64,000 nucleotides of DNA from Platanthera guangdongensis (Eukaryota; Streptophyta; Magnoliopsida; Asparagales; Orchidaceae), in contig CM077162.1 of NCBI GenBank assembly GCA_039583875.1, positions 168,597,220-168,661,219 of the forward strand, written 5' to 3'. The notes below the pieces were generated by a model that had not been told where the DNA came from, searched no databases, and saw nothing but the letters and a program-made list of their open reading frames with translations. The position numbers were made by a program, and so were the translations under genes. The number at the start of each line of letters is the position of its first letter. Within the stretch, counting starts at the first letter, position 1. This document shows positions 21,289-33,067 of the stretch, one piece after another.

Positions 21289-23369
21289 TGCAACACCCCC
21301 TGCCTGTCACATAGCATATAGCAGTAGGTCCGGCCGGGGCCCGATGCCATATACCACAGACAGACCGAAGGGTTACGCAATGAAACCATCCTTCTAAAAA
21401 TCAACGTCCTACACAGAGCACATTCTTACGGAAGCAATTTAAATGTTGCAAATTAAGAACCCAGCCACAACATGAATGTCTACTACAATAACCCCAAAGG
21501 AATGAACGTACAAATACACAAGAACTTGGCCTTATGGCCTTATAAGAGTTTACTCAAATAAATATTGTCTTCCAAACCTCGGCACACATGTCAGTCACAC
21601 ATGAGAATAAAAGTAAACATTCAAATAAAGGCCTTCGAGGGTCGGCTCAGCAATAAGGGCTTTTGCTCGCTATTTGCCACTAGGCTCCGCAGCACCTACA
21701 AGCAATAATCCACCGAAGCGGTGGCAAACAAAAGCAACTGTCAGCTAAAGCTGACCAAATTATAATGACCCCGCCCCTAAACTCGGGGCGACGATGCTCC
21801 TTCCCTACACTTTATTAACATAGCTTGACAGTAGTGAAATTACATATCATCACAGGTGTAGGCTCGCATGGCCACACACACCGTGCTCTCAGGGCACATT
21901 CTTGGTGAACCTGGTCAAAATCCACGGTCTCACCACCATCCCTTGGATGACAAATCAGGTGAGCGTTATGGTCTTTCTGGCCTATTCCTAAGACCCTCCA
22001 TCTACGCCAACGGCGAGTACGACGTACCTTAGGTCTCTCTAACCGAATGACATAGAGCGGGTACGGTTCCGCCTAAACCGTTGCTCACACCACAATGTCA
22101 ATTTAAGCTATATACATGGGTCAAGCTTCCCCGAGTCCCAATTCGATCACACACTTTACATAACCCAGTTATGTGCAAGTTGGCTCACAGGCCACCATGA
22201 TGGCAGAATCACGCATCTGCCCAGTTTTACGGGTGCACCTCGGAGTTAGTCCCCAAGGTTCCCTATTGCAATCTACCGCGTAGAAAACCCGAAAAACAAC
22301 CATCGGTGCGGAGTCTTATCCGGCCATTCATGCAATGCAACATCACCAATCCAGACCAACTTGTCCTTGCAGGCTTCACACATCATGCCTATGTACGTTT
22401 CTCGATTGCGGACTCTACATGTAAAACAACGGGGACTATTCATGTCTACCCAAAGGAACACCTTACACTCACTGCATACTCGCGAGAGCGGGCTTCCTAT
22501 GTAAAAGGAAAGAGGACTTCACATGTCCAAGATGAGAATTGTTACCCTTGCATTTCTCTTCGGCGGCATGAAGATCTAGAAGGATGAAAAACACCGTAAC
22601 GACCTCGCCTCCGTAGATCCAAACTCGGCTTGCGATTTTGGGCTCCAAAGCTCCACCGGCGGCCGGAACTCTCCTCCTCCTTCTTCCTTGCTCTCCTCTC
22701 TCTCTAATGCTTTAGAAAGAGAAAGCTCAAAAGAAAATGAGGGTTTCAACCCTATTCCCGGCCTTAACCTAACATGGACCAGCCTGAGCCTTTAGATCCC
22801 AAAAGAAGGAAACGGACGGCCACGATTCGCACTTAAAATCAGATTCCTGGGCCTAACATGGCTTTTGACATGCCCGTGTACAAGGCCATGTGCCTCAATC
22901 GATGCCAAAACCATCGCGTCCAGACTAGGACACGGGCTCTTGACACGCCCGTGTCACACCTGACATGCCCGTGTCAATAAGTACATGCCCGTGTTGCTGG
23001 GCGTGTTCCTCCGTTGACACAGAACAAAACACAAACCGAAGAGAACACTGGTACTTGATACGCCCGTGTCAAATTTGACAAGCCCGCGTCAACCCAAACA
23101 TGCCTGGGATTCAGGCCGTGTTCCTCCCTCGAAACAGTTCGGCTAACAGCCCGAGCAGGACATGGACTGGGACACGTCCTTGTCTCCGGCCATGTTCGCT
23201 GTATCGACAATCGTTGACTACATTTTCATCGACCACACGGCAGAACGTCGAACCGGAGCACGACACGGCCCTGGGGACATGCCCGTGTCCCAGGCCGTGT
23301 AACCCCTACCAAGTCCCAAACATGGCTCAAAATACTACCTGTCCATCTTTTGAGTTTCGGGGCGTTACA
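21289..23369 (-). repeat. 3' LTR of gypsy-B
   Basis: Plus-strand view TGCAACACCCCC to GGGGCGTTACA; the G-to-A or C-to-T type change in the terminal TGTAAC is visible. The GC-rich end (22860-23300) carries many CCCGTGTC / GACACGGGC motifs, and TCGTCGA-like boxes at 23205-23260 are mostly decayed to TTGA or ATGA. Directly inside lies the polypurine tract (complement of AAGAGGGAGAGAGT). Confidence 0.92.
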
Positions 23370-23383
23370 ACTCTCTCCCTCTT
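23370..23383 (-). other. Polypurine tract of gypsy-B
   Basis: AAGAGGGAGAGAGT on the minus strand, directly before the 3' LTR and after the ATTTCAGGACAAAATTCTTT sequence typical of the end of Tekay-type elements (usually a GAGGACGAAATT motif). Confidence 0.8.
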
Positions 23384-23430
23384 AAAAGAATTTTGTCCTG
23401 AAATTTCAGAAAGGAAAAGACATACAAAAC

Positions 23431-24981
23431 TTAAATGGTACCTGAGTGGAATAACTCTGGGTACTCCTCAAGTATGGTCTGCTCTCGCTCCCACAAGAGC
23501 TCCTCCCGACCACAATTGTCCCAATGGACCTTGACCATCCTGATGTCTTTGTTACGCAATCGTTTGACTTCCGAGTCCTCAATGCGAATTGGCTTGACCT
23601 TCGTCATCAACCCATTATCAACCGGTACTTGATCGACCGCAATCACTTGCAAAGGCTCTTGCACCGCCTTCCGCAGCATCGATATGTGGAATACGTCATG
23701 TAGACCACCCAGTTCTGCTGATAGCTTTAATCGATAAGCTGCTTCGCCAATCCGCTCCAAAACCTCAAACGGTCCAAGGTACCTCGGGCTTAGCATCTTC
23801 AAGCACCGTACTCGTGAGACACCCTTGAACGGCTTAATCTTCAAATACACCTAATCGCCAACAGCGAGCTCCATGTTCCTATGCTTGACATTATAATACT
23901 TAGCTTGCCGGTCCTGAGCGATTAGCAATCTTTGTCGAATGGTTCGTACCAATGAGGTTGCATCTTCCACTTCTTGCCGCTTGTATAGCTTCGACTCACC
24001 CGTTTCCAACCATGACAATGACGTGCGACATCTCCTACCATAAAGGGCCTCAAAGGGCGCCATTTAAATGCTCGCTTAGTAACCGTTGTTATAAGCGAAT
24101 TCCAACAAGTACAGGTGATCTTCCCACTGCTTCCCGAAATCCAAGACGCACATGTGAATCATGTATTCCATCGTCCTGTTGACTCTCTCGGTCTGACAAT
24201 CCGTCTGAGGATGAAAGAACGTGCTGAAACTCAGCTTGGTTCCCAACATTCATTGCACCAACCTCCAGTCACTCGACGTGAACCGCCCATCTCGGTCACT
24301 CACGATGCTGCGGGGCACACCTTGAAGCCGAATAATGTTATCTACATACACTTTTGCCAATTTCTCCACAAAATCATCCTTCCTATGCGGAATGAATTAC
24401 GACACTTTCGTCAAACGATCTATGATCACCCACATGGCGTCATTTCCCTTCTCCAACCTTGGCAAACCATGCACAAAGTCCATTGTAATATCGTCGAACT
24501 TCCACTCCGTGATAGGCAAGGACTTCAAGAATCCTCCAGGATTCTGGCACTCCGCCTTCACTAAGGCGCATGTTTGACACTTCGCCACGTACAATGCCAC
24601 ATCCTTCTTAAGTCCTGGCCACCAGAACAATTTCTTCAAATCACGATACATCTTCGTGCTCCCTGGGTGAATCGAGTACTTGGTATGATGAGCCTCATAT
24701 ATTAATTCCACCCGCAGTTTGCCCACATTTGGGACACACAGTCGACTAGACTTCCATGACAATCCATCCACAACATCAAATTGGGAATTTGACCCATCCA
24801 AAGCCTCAACCATGATTTGCTTCATGTGGCCATCCAAATCCAGAGCATGCCGAATCCGATCAGCCAGGTCATACTGAACTTCTGCCCAGTTCAATTGTGC
24901 TTCGGCACTAGTCTGCTTGTCAAGACAAGAGATCTCTAATTCTTCCAACTCCCGAACCAAACGCTCGTCATGAACCGACAA
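23431..24981 (-). pseudogene. Gypsy-B integrase with chromodomain-like tail
   Basis: A single minus-strand frame covers 24981 to 23431 with several in-frame stops but no frameshift. In order: a zinc-binding HHCC region (HHTKYSIHPGSTKMY and CQTCALVKAEC), core ITMDFVHGLP (first Asp), IVSDRDGRFTS (second Asp), HPQTDCQTERVNR (Glu), then PFEALYGRRCRT, LSPRYLGPFEVLERIGEAAYRL, and the C-terminal VKVHWDNCGREELLWERE that corresponds to the chromodomain-like motif of Tekay chromoviruses. One TAG is at 23851-23853. The domain would insert cDNA and target chromatin. The stops make this copy inactive. Confidence 0.88.
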
Positions 24982-25406
24982 CTAAAGGCTTGCGCAGGGG
25001 CTCTGCGACTCAATGCATCCGCAACTGCATTTCCATTCCCCGGCACATAATGAATCTTGAATGTGTAGTCCCCCAGGAACTCCATCCATCTCCGCTGCCG
25101 CATGTTTCGATCCTTCTGATCCAACAAGTACTTCAGGCTCTTGTGGTCGGTATAGATATCGACCTTCACCCCATACAAGTAATTCCTCCACAGCTTCAGG
25201 GCAAATATTACGGCAGCTAACTCTAAGTCATGGACCAGATAATTCCTCTCATGCACCTTCAGCTGATTCGAGCCATAAGCTATCACACTTCCATGTTGTA
25301 GTAGAACACAACCAAATACAGTGCCCAAAGCATCGCTGTAGATCTCAAATCCTTCAGTCCCACTCGGCGAACTTAGAACAGGCGCTGTGGTCAACCGACT
25401 TTTCAA
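24936..25406 (-). pseudogene. Gypsy-B RNase H domain
   Basis: Open for 156 codons. [18 protein letters not shown], the first active-site Asp region, is followed by [22 protein letters not shown] (Glu), [15 protein letters not shown] (Asp) and [15 protein letters not shown] (final Asp), so all four catalytic acids appear present. It overlaps the integrase frame at the 3' end because a frameshift near 24981 moves the reading frame. It continues in the same frame from the RT piece to the right, past a stop at about 25404-25449. Confidence 0.85.
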
Positions 25407-25448
25407 CTATTCGAAAGCTTGTGCGCACTCCGACGTCCAAACAAACTT

Positions 25449-26437
25449 CTACTCTTTCCTCGTCAGAGTCGTGAGGGGAAACGCTATCCACAAGAAGTTC
25501 TGCACGAAGCGTTTATAATAGCCGTCAAGCCTCAAAAAACTCAGGACTTCCGCTACCGTAGACAACACGGGCCACTCCCATATAGCAACAATCTTTGCTA
25601 GATCCACCACAATTCCCTCTCCACTAACTATGTGACCAAGGAACACTACTGAGGATAACAAAAACTCGCATTTGGAGAACTTGGCGTACAGTTGATTCCT
25701 TCTCAACGTCTCCAACACCAAATGCAGATTCTTAAAATGATCCTCCTCACTCTATGAGTACACCAATATATCGTTGATAAAGATGATCACGCAGTGGTGT
25801 AGGTACTCTCTGAAAGTCCTATTCTTCAGATCCATGAACACTGACGTCGCATTAGTCAGCCCAAATGCATGACGGTAAACTCATAATGCCCGTGCCGCGT
25901 ACTAAAAGCTGTCTTGGGGATATCACATTCTCTTATCCTCAACTGATAATACCCGTACTTAAGATCCAATTTCGAGTACACCGATGACCCAACTAACTGA
26001 TTGAACAGATCATCAATTATTGCGATCAGTTACTTGTTTTTCTCTGTTAACTTGTTCAGCTCCCGGTAATCGATACAGAGTCGCAAACTTCCGTCCTTCC
26101 TCTTCACAAAAAGGACCGGTGCACTCCAAGGCGACGAACTTGGACGCATATAACCATGTTCCCGCAACTCTTGAAGTTAAACCTTCAGTTCCGCCATCTC
26201 CTTAGGCATTAACCGATACAGAGAGCATGACATAGGTTTGGAACCTAGCACTAGCTCAATAGTGAAGTCTATCTCCCGCTGAGGTGGGGCTCTAGTGAGA
26301 TCACCAGGGAACACATCAGTGTATTCGGATACCACTGAGATGCTATCCAAAGCAGGTTTAGGCTTTGAATCCTCCACAAGCATGAAGAACAGCTCTGCAC
26401 CTGCACGAAATGCCTTAACCACCTGAAGAGCAGACAT
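25449..26437 (-). pseudogene. Gypsy-B reverse transcriptase (frameshifted, active site changed)
   Basis: The C-terminal half is open at 25721-25449 (LVLETLRRNQLYAKFSKCEFL, VVFLGHIVSGEGI, FLRLDGYYKRFVQNF). Upstream of it the catalytic motif reads FINDILVYS instead of FIDDILVYS (about 25762-25788), followed by a stop. The N-terminal approach is at 26437-26177 (VVSEYTDVFPGDLTRAPPQREIDFTIELV, then MPKEMAEL). Frames differ between pieces, so at least two shifts separate them. Loss of the first Asp of the DD pair would abolish polymerisation even if the frame were restored. Confidence 0.85.
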
Positions 26438-26798
26438 CAGTCTTGCTCGACCCTTTTAAGCCTGCAAATGTCATCTCACGACCCGTTACCAAATTGACCT
26501 CCTTGCGATTACAATCAATATATTCCTGCTGCTTCGAGAGCCAGTCCATACCAACTATCACGTCGAACTCCACTAGCGTCAGTAGTGACGCTTGCAAATC
26601 GAACTCCTGACTCCTAATACTTATCTTTACGCCACAGACTCTGTCCACGCGCATTGAAGACCCATTTAGAAACAACACATCCAATATGTCCTTTGTCATC
26701 GAAGAAGGTACTCCGATGAACGATATAAATCCTTCGGACAAAAAGGAGTGATAAGCTCCCGTATCAAAGAGTGCTCTTGCCGGATTATCGCAAATCAA
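26415..26798 (-). pseudogene. Gypsy-B aspartic protease domain
   Basis: A 127-codon open piece on the minus strand with ARALFDTGAYHSFLS, where DTG is the catalytic triad (usually DTGATHSF), then a middle beta-rich region and FDVIVGMDWLSKQQEYIDC, the hydrophobic flap and IIGMDW signature of Ty3/gypsy proteases. It cleaves the polyprotein. The frame ends in TAA or TAG at the junction with the RT linker, which lies in another frame. Confidence 0.85.
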
Positions 26799-26872
26799 AA
26801 CAAAGCCTATACAAAAAGTAATAAGCTAACATGCGTAAGGTAACAAGTATTTAAAGCTAACTTGCTATAAAT

Positions 26873-28020
26873 TTAAACCGTACCTGTCACCACATCTGCT
26901 TGATTTATGGCCTCCTGCTGGCCAAGATTAAGGACTCTAGGTTGAGCCGGAGCATAGTGGGATGCGCTTGACTCCACTGCCTTGCCCTTCTCCTCATAGG
27001 TTGCTCCCAGCTTCCTCTCAGACTTTGAACGTCCACTCGAACAGTCTCGGGCAAAGTGTCCCGGCTTCCCATAATTATAACATGCACCCGAGGTTCGGCT
27101 TATAGTTGCCCCCGAAGCACCAGAAGAAGGGTATGGACCCAAAGTCCTAGCCTTCTTATGGAACTTACGATACCCAGATTTTGAGGTAGTTGGCACCTTA
27201 AACTCCGACCCCTTTGCACTAGAGTCTTTCTTCGCTTGCACATTCCTCAGGTCCTTCTACAAAGACCGGGCCGTATTGAGTAGGGTCAAGAAGCCCTGCA
27301 TCATAGGCCCATAGAGCAGTAGCCTTAGGTCATCCCTCAGACCCTCATAGAATCAGTTTGTCGTACGCTCCACATCAGCAAATGTAGATCTAGCATACCG
27401 ACCCAACCGTGTAAATTCGTGGAGATACTCATCCATGCTACTCTCTCCTTGCGTCATCTTTTGGAAATCATTCTCCATCACGATCCTCTGTGTCGAGGGA
27501 AGGTACCTTGCCAAGAATAGTCCCGAAAATTCTTCCATCGAGACGTCCGTGAGTTGTCTTCCCCTCAGGTGATGCAGCTCTAAACCTTCTCACCACGGCC
27601 TTACATCTCTGTCCAACAGGAAATTAGCTATGGTGGTCATTTGCCACTCTTCCATTTCAGTAGCTGTCAAGACTCTCTTTACTCGGGAGAGCCAATCCTC
27701 AGCTTGGGATGTGGTTCCAATGCCCGAGAACACCGGAGGATTGAAGCCCATAACATGCTTGAGCTACCTTTTAGTTGCTCTCCTAGGCACTAATGGCTCC
27801 ACCACTACTTGCTCCACCTTTCTCGGTTCAGCTGCTTGAAGCGGTACCTGCTCCACCGCAGGGGCAGGCTGTTGCATTTACCTTGCAGGCTAGGTATTTA
27901 TCATAGCGAACACCTCTTTAGCCACCAATCTTATGGTTTCTACCGAGGGAGGTGTTGTAGGCATATCATTAGGTGCGCTACTTGCCTCAGAAACTGGACG
28001 TTCTGACGGCCCTGCACCAC
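26873..28020 (-). pseudogene. Gypsy-B gag with zinc knuckle
   Basis: The C-terminal open piece 27241-26873 contains a zinc knuckle ACYNYGKPGHFARDC, in which the second Cys of CX2C is replaced by Tyr (CYNYG rather than CYNCG), so metal binding is doubtful. The core piece 27538-27353 has MEEFSGLFLARYLPSTQ and SSMDEYLHEFTRLGRYA, the retrotransposon gag signature. The N-terminus to about 28020 is readable in pieces (MGFNPPVFSGIGT, PQAEDWLSRV). Stops separate them. 28021-28240 is leader without genes. Confidence 0.85.
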
Positions 28021-28252
28021 TCCTAGTCACCTATAGTCGTACAAAACACTGTTAAGTGACCGATCAATAGTGCAAAAAGCAATTATAGGAATGTGCAAGT
28101 TCCTCAAACATTTGTATTTTCATTCCTAAGTGGACATTCATGGATTCTTTTATGTTATAACGATGACGCACACACATGTGCTCACCACCCCTTAAAAGAA
28201 TTCGTCCACAAATTAATTTAAGTTGACCGAAATCAGTAGTTTGATACCAAAT

Positions 28253-30332
28253 TGTAACACCCCCTTCCTGTCACATAGCATATAGAAGTAGGTATGGCCG
28301 GGGCCCGACGCCATATACCACAAACAGACCAAAGGGTTATGCAATGAAACCATACTTCCAATAACCAACGTCCTACACAGATTACATTCTAGCGGAAGTA
28401 ATTTAAATGTTGCAAATTAAGAACCCAGCCACAACATGAAACTCCACTATAATAACCCCAAAGGAATGAACATACAAATACAAAAGTACTTGGCCTTATG
28501 GCCTTACAATAGTTTACTCAAATAAATAGTGTCTTCCAAACCTCGGCATGCAAGCCGGTCACACATGAGAATAAAAGTAAACATTCATATAAAGGCCTTC
28601 GAGGGCTGGCTCAGCAACAAGGGCTTTTGCCCGCTATTTGCCACTAGACTCTACAGCACCTGCAAGCAACAATCCACCGAAGTGGTGACAAACAAAAGCA
28701 ACGGTCAGCTAAAGCTGACCAAATTATAACTACCCCGCCCCTAAACTCGGGGCGGCGATGCTCCTTCCCTACACTTTATTAACATAGCTTAACAGTATTG
28801 AAATTACACATCATCACGGGCGTAGGCTCGCACGACCACACACCCCGTGCTCTTAGGGTACATTTTCGGTGAACCCGGTCAAAATCTGCGGTCTCACCAC
28901 CACCCCTTGGAAGAAAAATCTCGTGAGTGTTACGGTCTTTCCGGCCTTAGCATAAGATACTCCATCTAAGCCAACAGTGTGTACGACGTACCATAGGTCT
29001 CTCTAACCGAACAATATAGAGCGGGTACAGTTCCGCCTAACCCATTTCTCACACCACAACGTTAATTTAAGCCATATGCGAGGGTCAAGCTTCCTCGAGT
29101 CCCAATTTGATCACACACTTTACATAACCCAGTTATGTGCAAGTTGGCTCCCAGATCACCATGATTGCAGAATCACGCATCTGCACAGTTTTCCGGGTGT
29201 ACCTCAGAGTTAGTCCCTAAGGTTCCCTATTGCAATCTACCGCATGGAAAACCCGAAAAACAACCATCGACGCGGATTCTTCTCCGGCCATTCTTGCAAT
29301 GCAACATCACCGATCCAGACCAACTTGTCCAGGTAGGCATCACACATCATGCCAATGTCTATTTCTTGATTGGGGGCTCTACATGCAAAACAACATGGAC
29401 TATTCATGTCTATCCGAAGGAACACCTCACACTCACCGTATACTCGCGAGGGCGGGCTTCCTATGCAAAGGTAAAGAGGACTTCACATGTACAAGATGAG
29501 AATCGTTACCCTTGCATTTCACTTCGGCACCATGAAGATCTAGACAGATGAAAAGCATCGTAACGGCCTCGCCTCCGTAGATCCGAACTTGGCTTGCGAT
29601 TTGGGGCTCCGATGCTCCACTGGCACCCGAAACTCTCCTCCTCCTTTTTCTTTGCTCTCCCTATCTCTATAGCTTTAGAAAGAGAAAGATCAAAAGAAAA
29701 TGAGGGTTTCAGCACTATTCTTGGCCTTAACCTAACATGGACCAGCCTTAGACCTTAGATCCCAAAAGAAGGAAACGGACGGCCACGATTCGCACTTAAA
29801 ATCAGATTCCTCGGACGAACACGGCTTGTGATGTGCCCGTATCCAAGGCCGTGTGCCTCAATCGATGTCGAAACCATCTTGTCCAGACTATGATACGGTC
29901 TCTTCACACGCCTGTGTCACACATGACACGCTCGTGTGAGTCAGTAGATGCCCATGTTGCTGGTCATGTTTATCCATCGACACAGGACCAAACATAACCC
30001 GAAGAGAACACGGGTACTCGACACGCTCGTGTCCAATTTGACACGCCCGTGTCAACCCGAACATGCCTGGGCTCCAGGTCATCTTCATCCGCCGACACAG
30101 TTCGGCTAACAGCCCGAGCAGGACACGACCTGGGACACGCCTGTGTCTCAGGCCATGTTCGCTGTATCGATAATCATCGACTGCATTTTTGTCGACCACA
30201 CGGCCAAAATTTCGAACCCGAGCACGACACGTCCTTGGGACACACGAGTGTCCTAGGGTGTGTGACCCCTACCAAGTCCCAAACTTGGCTCAAAATGCTA
30301 CCCGTCCCTCTTTTGACTTTTGGGGCGTTACA
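28253..30332 (-). repeat. 5' LTR of gypsy-B, primer site at 28241-28252
   Basis: From TGTAACACCCCC to GGGGCGTTACA; 2080 bp. The complement of TTGGTATCAAA at 28241-28252 is the tRNA-Met primer site, with one change from TGGTATCAGA. CCCGTGTC motifs fill 29830-30250 and TCGA boxes appear at 30175-30220. Differences from the 3' LTR are spread along its length, mostly C/T and G/A. Confidence 0.92.
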
Positions 30333-30414
30333 TCTTCAATATGCCAAAACCTTCTTTCCTGTAAATGGGAAGCTTCATGGCACCCAGCTCTCTGTAGTTC
30401 ACTCTAGAACCCAT
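30333..30414 (-). pseudogene. Copia-C gag, first codons before the gypsy-B insertion
   Basis: The ATG complement is at 30412-30414 (MGSRVNYRELGAMKLP), and the frame continues to the gypsy-B insertion point; the protein then resumes at 21288. This is the normal position for a copia gag start, about 70 bp from the primer-binding site (complement of AGTGGTATCTGAG at 30481-30491). Confidence 0.75.
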
Positions 30415-30491
30415 CTAAGTAGTCTGTAGCTACCTTGGAGGATTACTCAGATGGTTAGATCCTTTTTTAGCAACCTCCCTCAGATACCACT

Positions 30492-30815
30492 TGAAAGTCT
30501 TTATTTTCAAGGTAGCTTACAACCTAGGGGGTGAATAGGTTATATGACTATTATTAATTTCTTTTTGATTTTATCTTTTGCACTATGTGTGTTGGTAGTA
30601 GTTTGCTTTCGAGAACATGCACAAAGAAAAAAACACAGCAAGTACACACAACTTTATAGTTGCTCCCCAATCTTTAGGTACATCCACTCTCCTCCCACCT
30701 TGCCAACTTCCTGTTAGTCAAAGCACTTCTTCAAATATGATGAAGAAGATGAGTCCAGCCGCAGCCCTATTTTTTGAAATTGATAAGCCTTGAAAAGTTG
30801 TTGTCTTCTTGCCCT
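30492..30815 (-). repeat. Copia-C 5' LTR, inner (3') part
   Basis: Starts (plus view) TGAAAGTCTTTATTTTC next to the primer site and contains the conserved hairpin block at 30653-30689. At 30815 it is interrupted by CRM-D and resumes at 36500, with GCCCT on both sides. Combined LTR length is about 1.64 kb. Confidence 0.88.
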
Positions 30816-31888
30816 TGATGGCACGGCCCCTCCTCCACCAGTTGAAGACGATGCTGATGATGCTGTTGATGATCCGGTTACTAAGGCCATACGACTCAAG
30901 GACGTGAGGCGGCACGATGACGCTAACGGACGGCTATGCTACAACCTCCTTCCGCGCTGTGCTACCGCCACGGCAACGCCTTAGTTTTATTTATTTCCTT
31001 TTCGTACACTCTATTTTATAATTGAAATATAAAATTATCCTATGCTTATGTGATAATTTTATATTCATTGCATGTGTTGTTGTATTTTCAATTTGAACTA
31101 TTTTAGTTTTGGTGTGCAATTAGCCATTCGGATGGATGAGATTAAATCTCCATCATGAAGGGCTAAGGATTATTTGTAACTCCTATTTAAAGGAGGCTAT
31201 CATGAAGAGTTAAGGCAATTGGAAAAGAAACCTAAAAAAACCCCCCCTTGTGGAAATTTCGGCCACCATGGAGAAGTCCATAGCCGCCCCCTCCCCTTTG
31301 GTGTGAAGCCAAGCCTTGCCTCCTCCATCCTCGTTCGGTGCGACTCCGGCGTGGCTTCCTTCGGTGCGACTCCTTGGAAGAAGGTTGCAAACCATTCGGT
31401 GCGACGCCGGTGGATCCGTGGAGAGAGTGATTCTCCCACAGTTATCTCGTGTGAAAGTTTTCCGGTTGGGTAATCTCTTTCCCCTCCCTTGTGTGATTTC
31501 TTCGCTTTAGTTGTGGGGATTTCGCTCATCGTTTTCTCCGGATCTTTAATTTAATCGCTGCAAGTTTTGAATCGAAATCGCCGTTGCAAGGCTTTTATTT
31601 CCGGATCGGGTGGGTCCTATTTGCTTGAGCGGATCTTGGCCTATAGCCTTGGTCTTGCTCTCAAAAAGGAGTGACAACCTTTGTGTTTTCTTGGGGAATA
31701 ATCCGACTCAAATTTCCGATCGTTGTTTTCGAGTCGACAATTCCTCCTTTGTTGTTTATGCTGCGTTTTGTGACGAGGAAATATTGTTGACGATAGGTGC
31801 TGTGTAGGTGCGGTAGATCTACGACGTGTTGTGCGTAGGGAGAGTGTTAGCTTCGCGGAGATCTCCGTTTCCGGATAACCTTACATCA
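30816..31888 (+). repeat. 5' LTR of CRM-D
   Basis: TGATGGCACGGCCCC to CTTACATCA, 1073 bp. The first 170 bp are an LTR copy of the polyprotein C-terminus, which explains the small ORF 30790-30984. A TATA-like TATTTAAAGG is at 31184-31193. TTCGGTGCGACTCC is repeated three times within 31335-31405. It is nearly identical to the 3' LTR. Confidence 0.93.
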
Positions 31889-31890
31889 AT

Positions 31891-31905
31891 TTGGTATCAG
31901 AGGCG
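31891..31905 (+). other. Primer-binding site of CRM-D
   Basis: TTGGTATCAGAGGCG starts two bases after the LTR end and is complementary to the 3' end of initiator methionine tRNA. Confidence 0.9.
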
Positions 31906-32207
31906 GTCGTTTCAACTCCCACGTTGAAAACATCCTCTCTGCATTCCTTGTTGGTCGATCGGATCTAACAAAAATCAAAAAAAATTATTTTGTGGTCTGC
32001 CAATAGCGGGCTGAAATCTTTATTTTTCAGCAAAATTTCAGAAATGTTTTTTTTAACGATCTACGTGTTATTCACTTTGGGAATATATAAAAATATCTTA
32101 TTTTCAATATAGCTACAGCCCTAGGAAAATTCATCTTGCCCGGGACCTCCCAAACCTGAATGCGCACTAGGCTAGGAACGGAGTACGCAACCCCGTCTAC
32201 GTCTAGT

Positions 32208-32953
32208 ATGGCTGCGAACGAGCATGGTGATACCAACACCGCGGCTATAGAGGGTCTTCGTGCTGAAATGGCTGAGCTTAGGAACGCCTTAGCCCAGATC
32301 CTACAAAACCAAGCTAGGCCACCTCCGCCACCCGTTAATGTTGACCGGCCCCACCGGCACCAACATAACTCTGATTCGGATTCTGATGGGGTCTCTCCGC
32401 GGGTGCCACCTAGAGGACACCGCCCCGAGCGAGACTTCGACATTTCTAGGGCCATTAAAATAAATGCCCCCACTTACGATGGCATGGGAGACCCCCAAAT
32501 CTTCCTGAACTGGACTGTGGACATGGAGTGTTACTTCGAGTGACACAACCTAACGGATCCCCAAAAGGTCCAAGTTGCCCGGATGAAGTTAACAGGTCGG
32601 GCTAAGACGTTCTGGCTGAATGAGGAGTGAATATTAGGAACCGAACACGGAGCCCCCCTTATAGGTTGGCCAGTAATGAAGAACCTGTTGACCGATCAGT
32701 ACGTTCCCGCGTACCATCGGACACAGATGTTCGATGAGCTTGCCACTCTGCGGCAGGGCTCAAGCTCGGTAGCTGAATATATGGGTGAACTTAAGGACCG
32801 AATGGTGCGATATGACCTTAGGGAGATTCCCGAAGTCACTTTATCTAGATTTCGAAAGGGCCTTAACCCCGATATCCAAAGGAAGCTCTTGCGATATGGG
32901 CATACAGACTTGAACACGACTTTCAATGCCGCCTTGGACATTGAAAAAACCTA
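32208..32953 (+). pseudogene. CRM-D gag (two premature TGA codons, then a frameshift)
   Basis: The likely start is MAANEHGDTN at 32208; an upstream in-frame ATG at 32160 is possible. The protein has a coiled-coil start (EGLRAEMAELRNALAQIL), DFDISRAIKINAPTYDGMGDPQIFLNW, then TGA at 32541-32543 where the family has Trp (YFE-W-HNL), and a second TGA near 32629, again at a likely Trp. Beyond these is TDQYVPAYHRTQMFDELATLRQGSSSVAEYMGE, the CRM-type gag core. At about 32945-32953 the frame shifts by one into the frame of the mini-pol. TGG-to-TGA changes fit cytosine deamination on the other strand. Confidence 0.85.
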
Positions 32954-33067
32954 GCCTCTAAGGCTCACTCCCGTTACGCTCATGCGAAGCACAAGTCCAC
33001 CACTAGGGCATCTTCTTCCACATATCCTGATAAGGGAAAGTTTAAATCTACCGAGTCGAAGTCAATC

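Larger units (their letters stand above)
21289..30332 (-). mobile_element. Gypsy-B: full-length Tekay-like Ty3/gypsy chromovirus, minus strand, inactive
   Basis: 9.04 kb with two LTRs of 2081 and 2080 bp, primer site at 28241-28252, polypurine tract at 23370-23383 and the gypsy order gag, protease, RT, RNase H, integrase, chromodomain-like tail. It is inserted in copia-C gag; flanks are CCTTC (21284-21288) and TCTTC (30333-30337), a 5-bp target duplication with one change. Every domain is recognisable but all carry stops or shifts, and the RT active site is altered. It is the same family as gypsy-A, whose LTR is a third copy. Confidence 0.93.

Noticed and set aside
30790..30984. Independent small gene at 30790-30984.
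   Set aside because: It is the LTR copy of the CRM-D polyprotein tail fused to copia-C LTR sequence.
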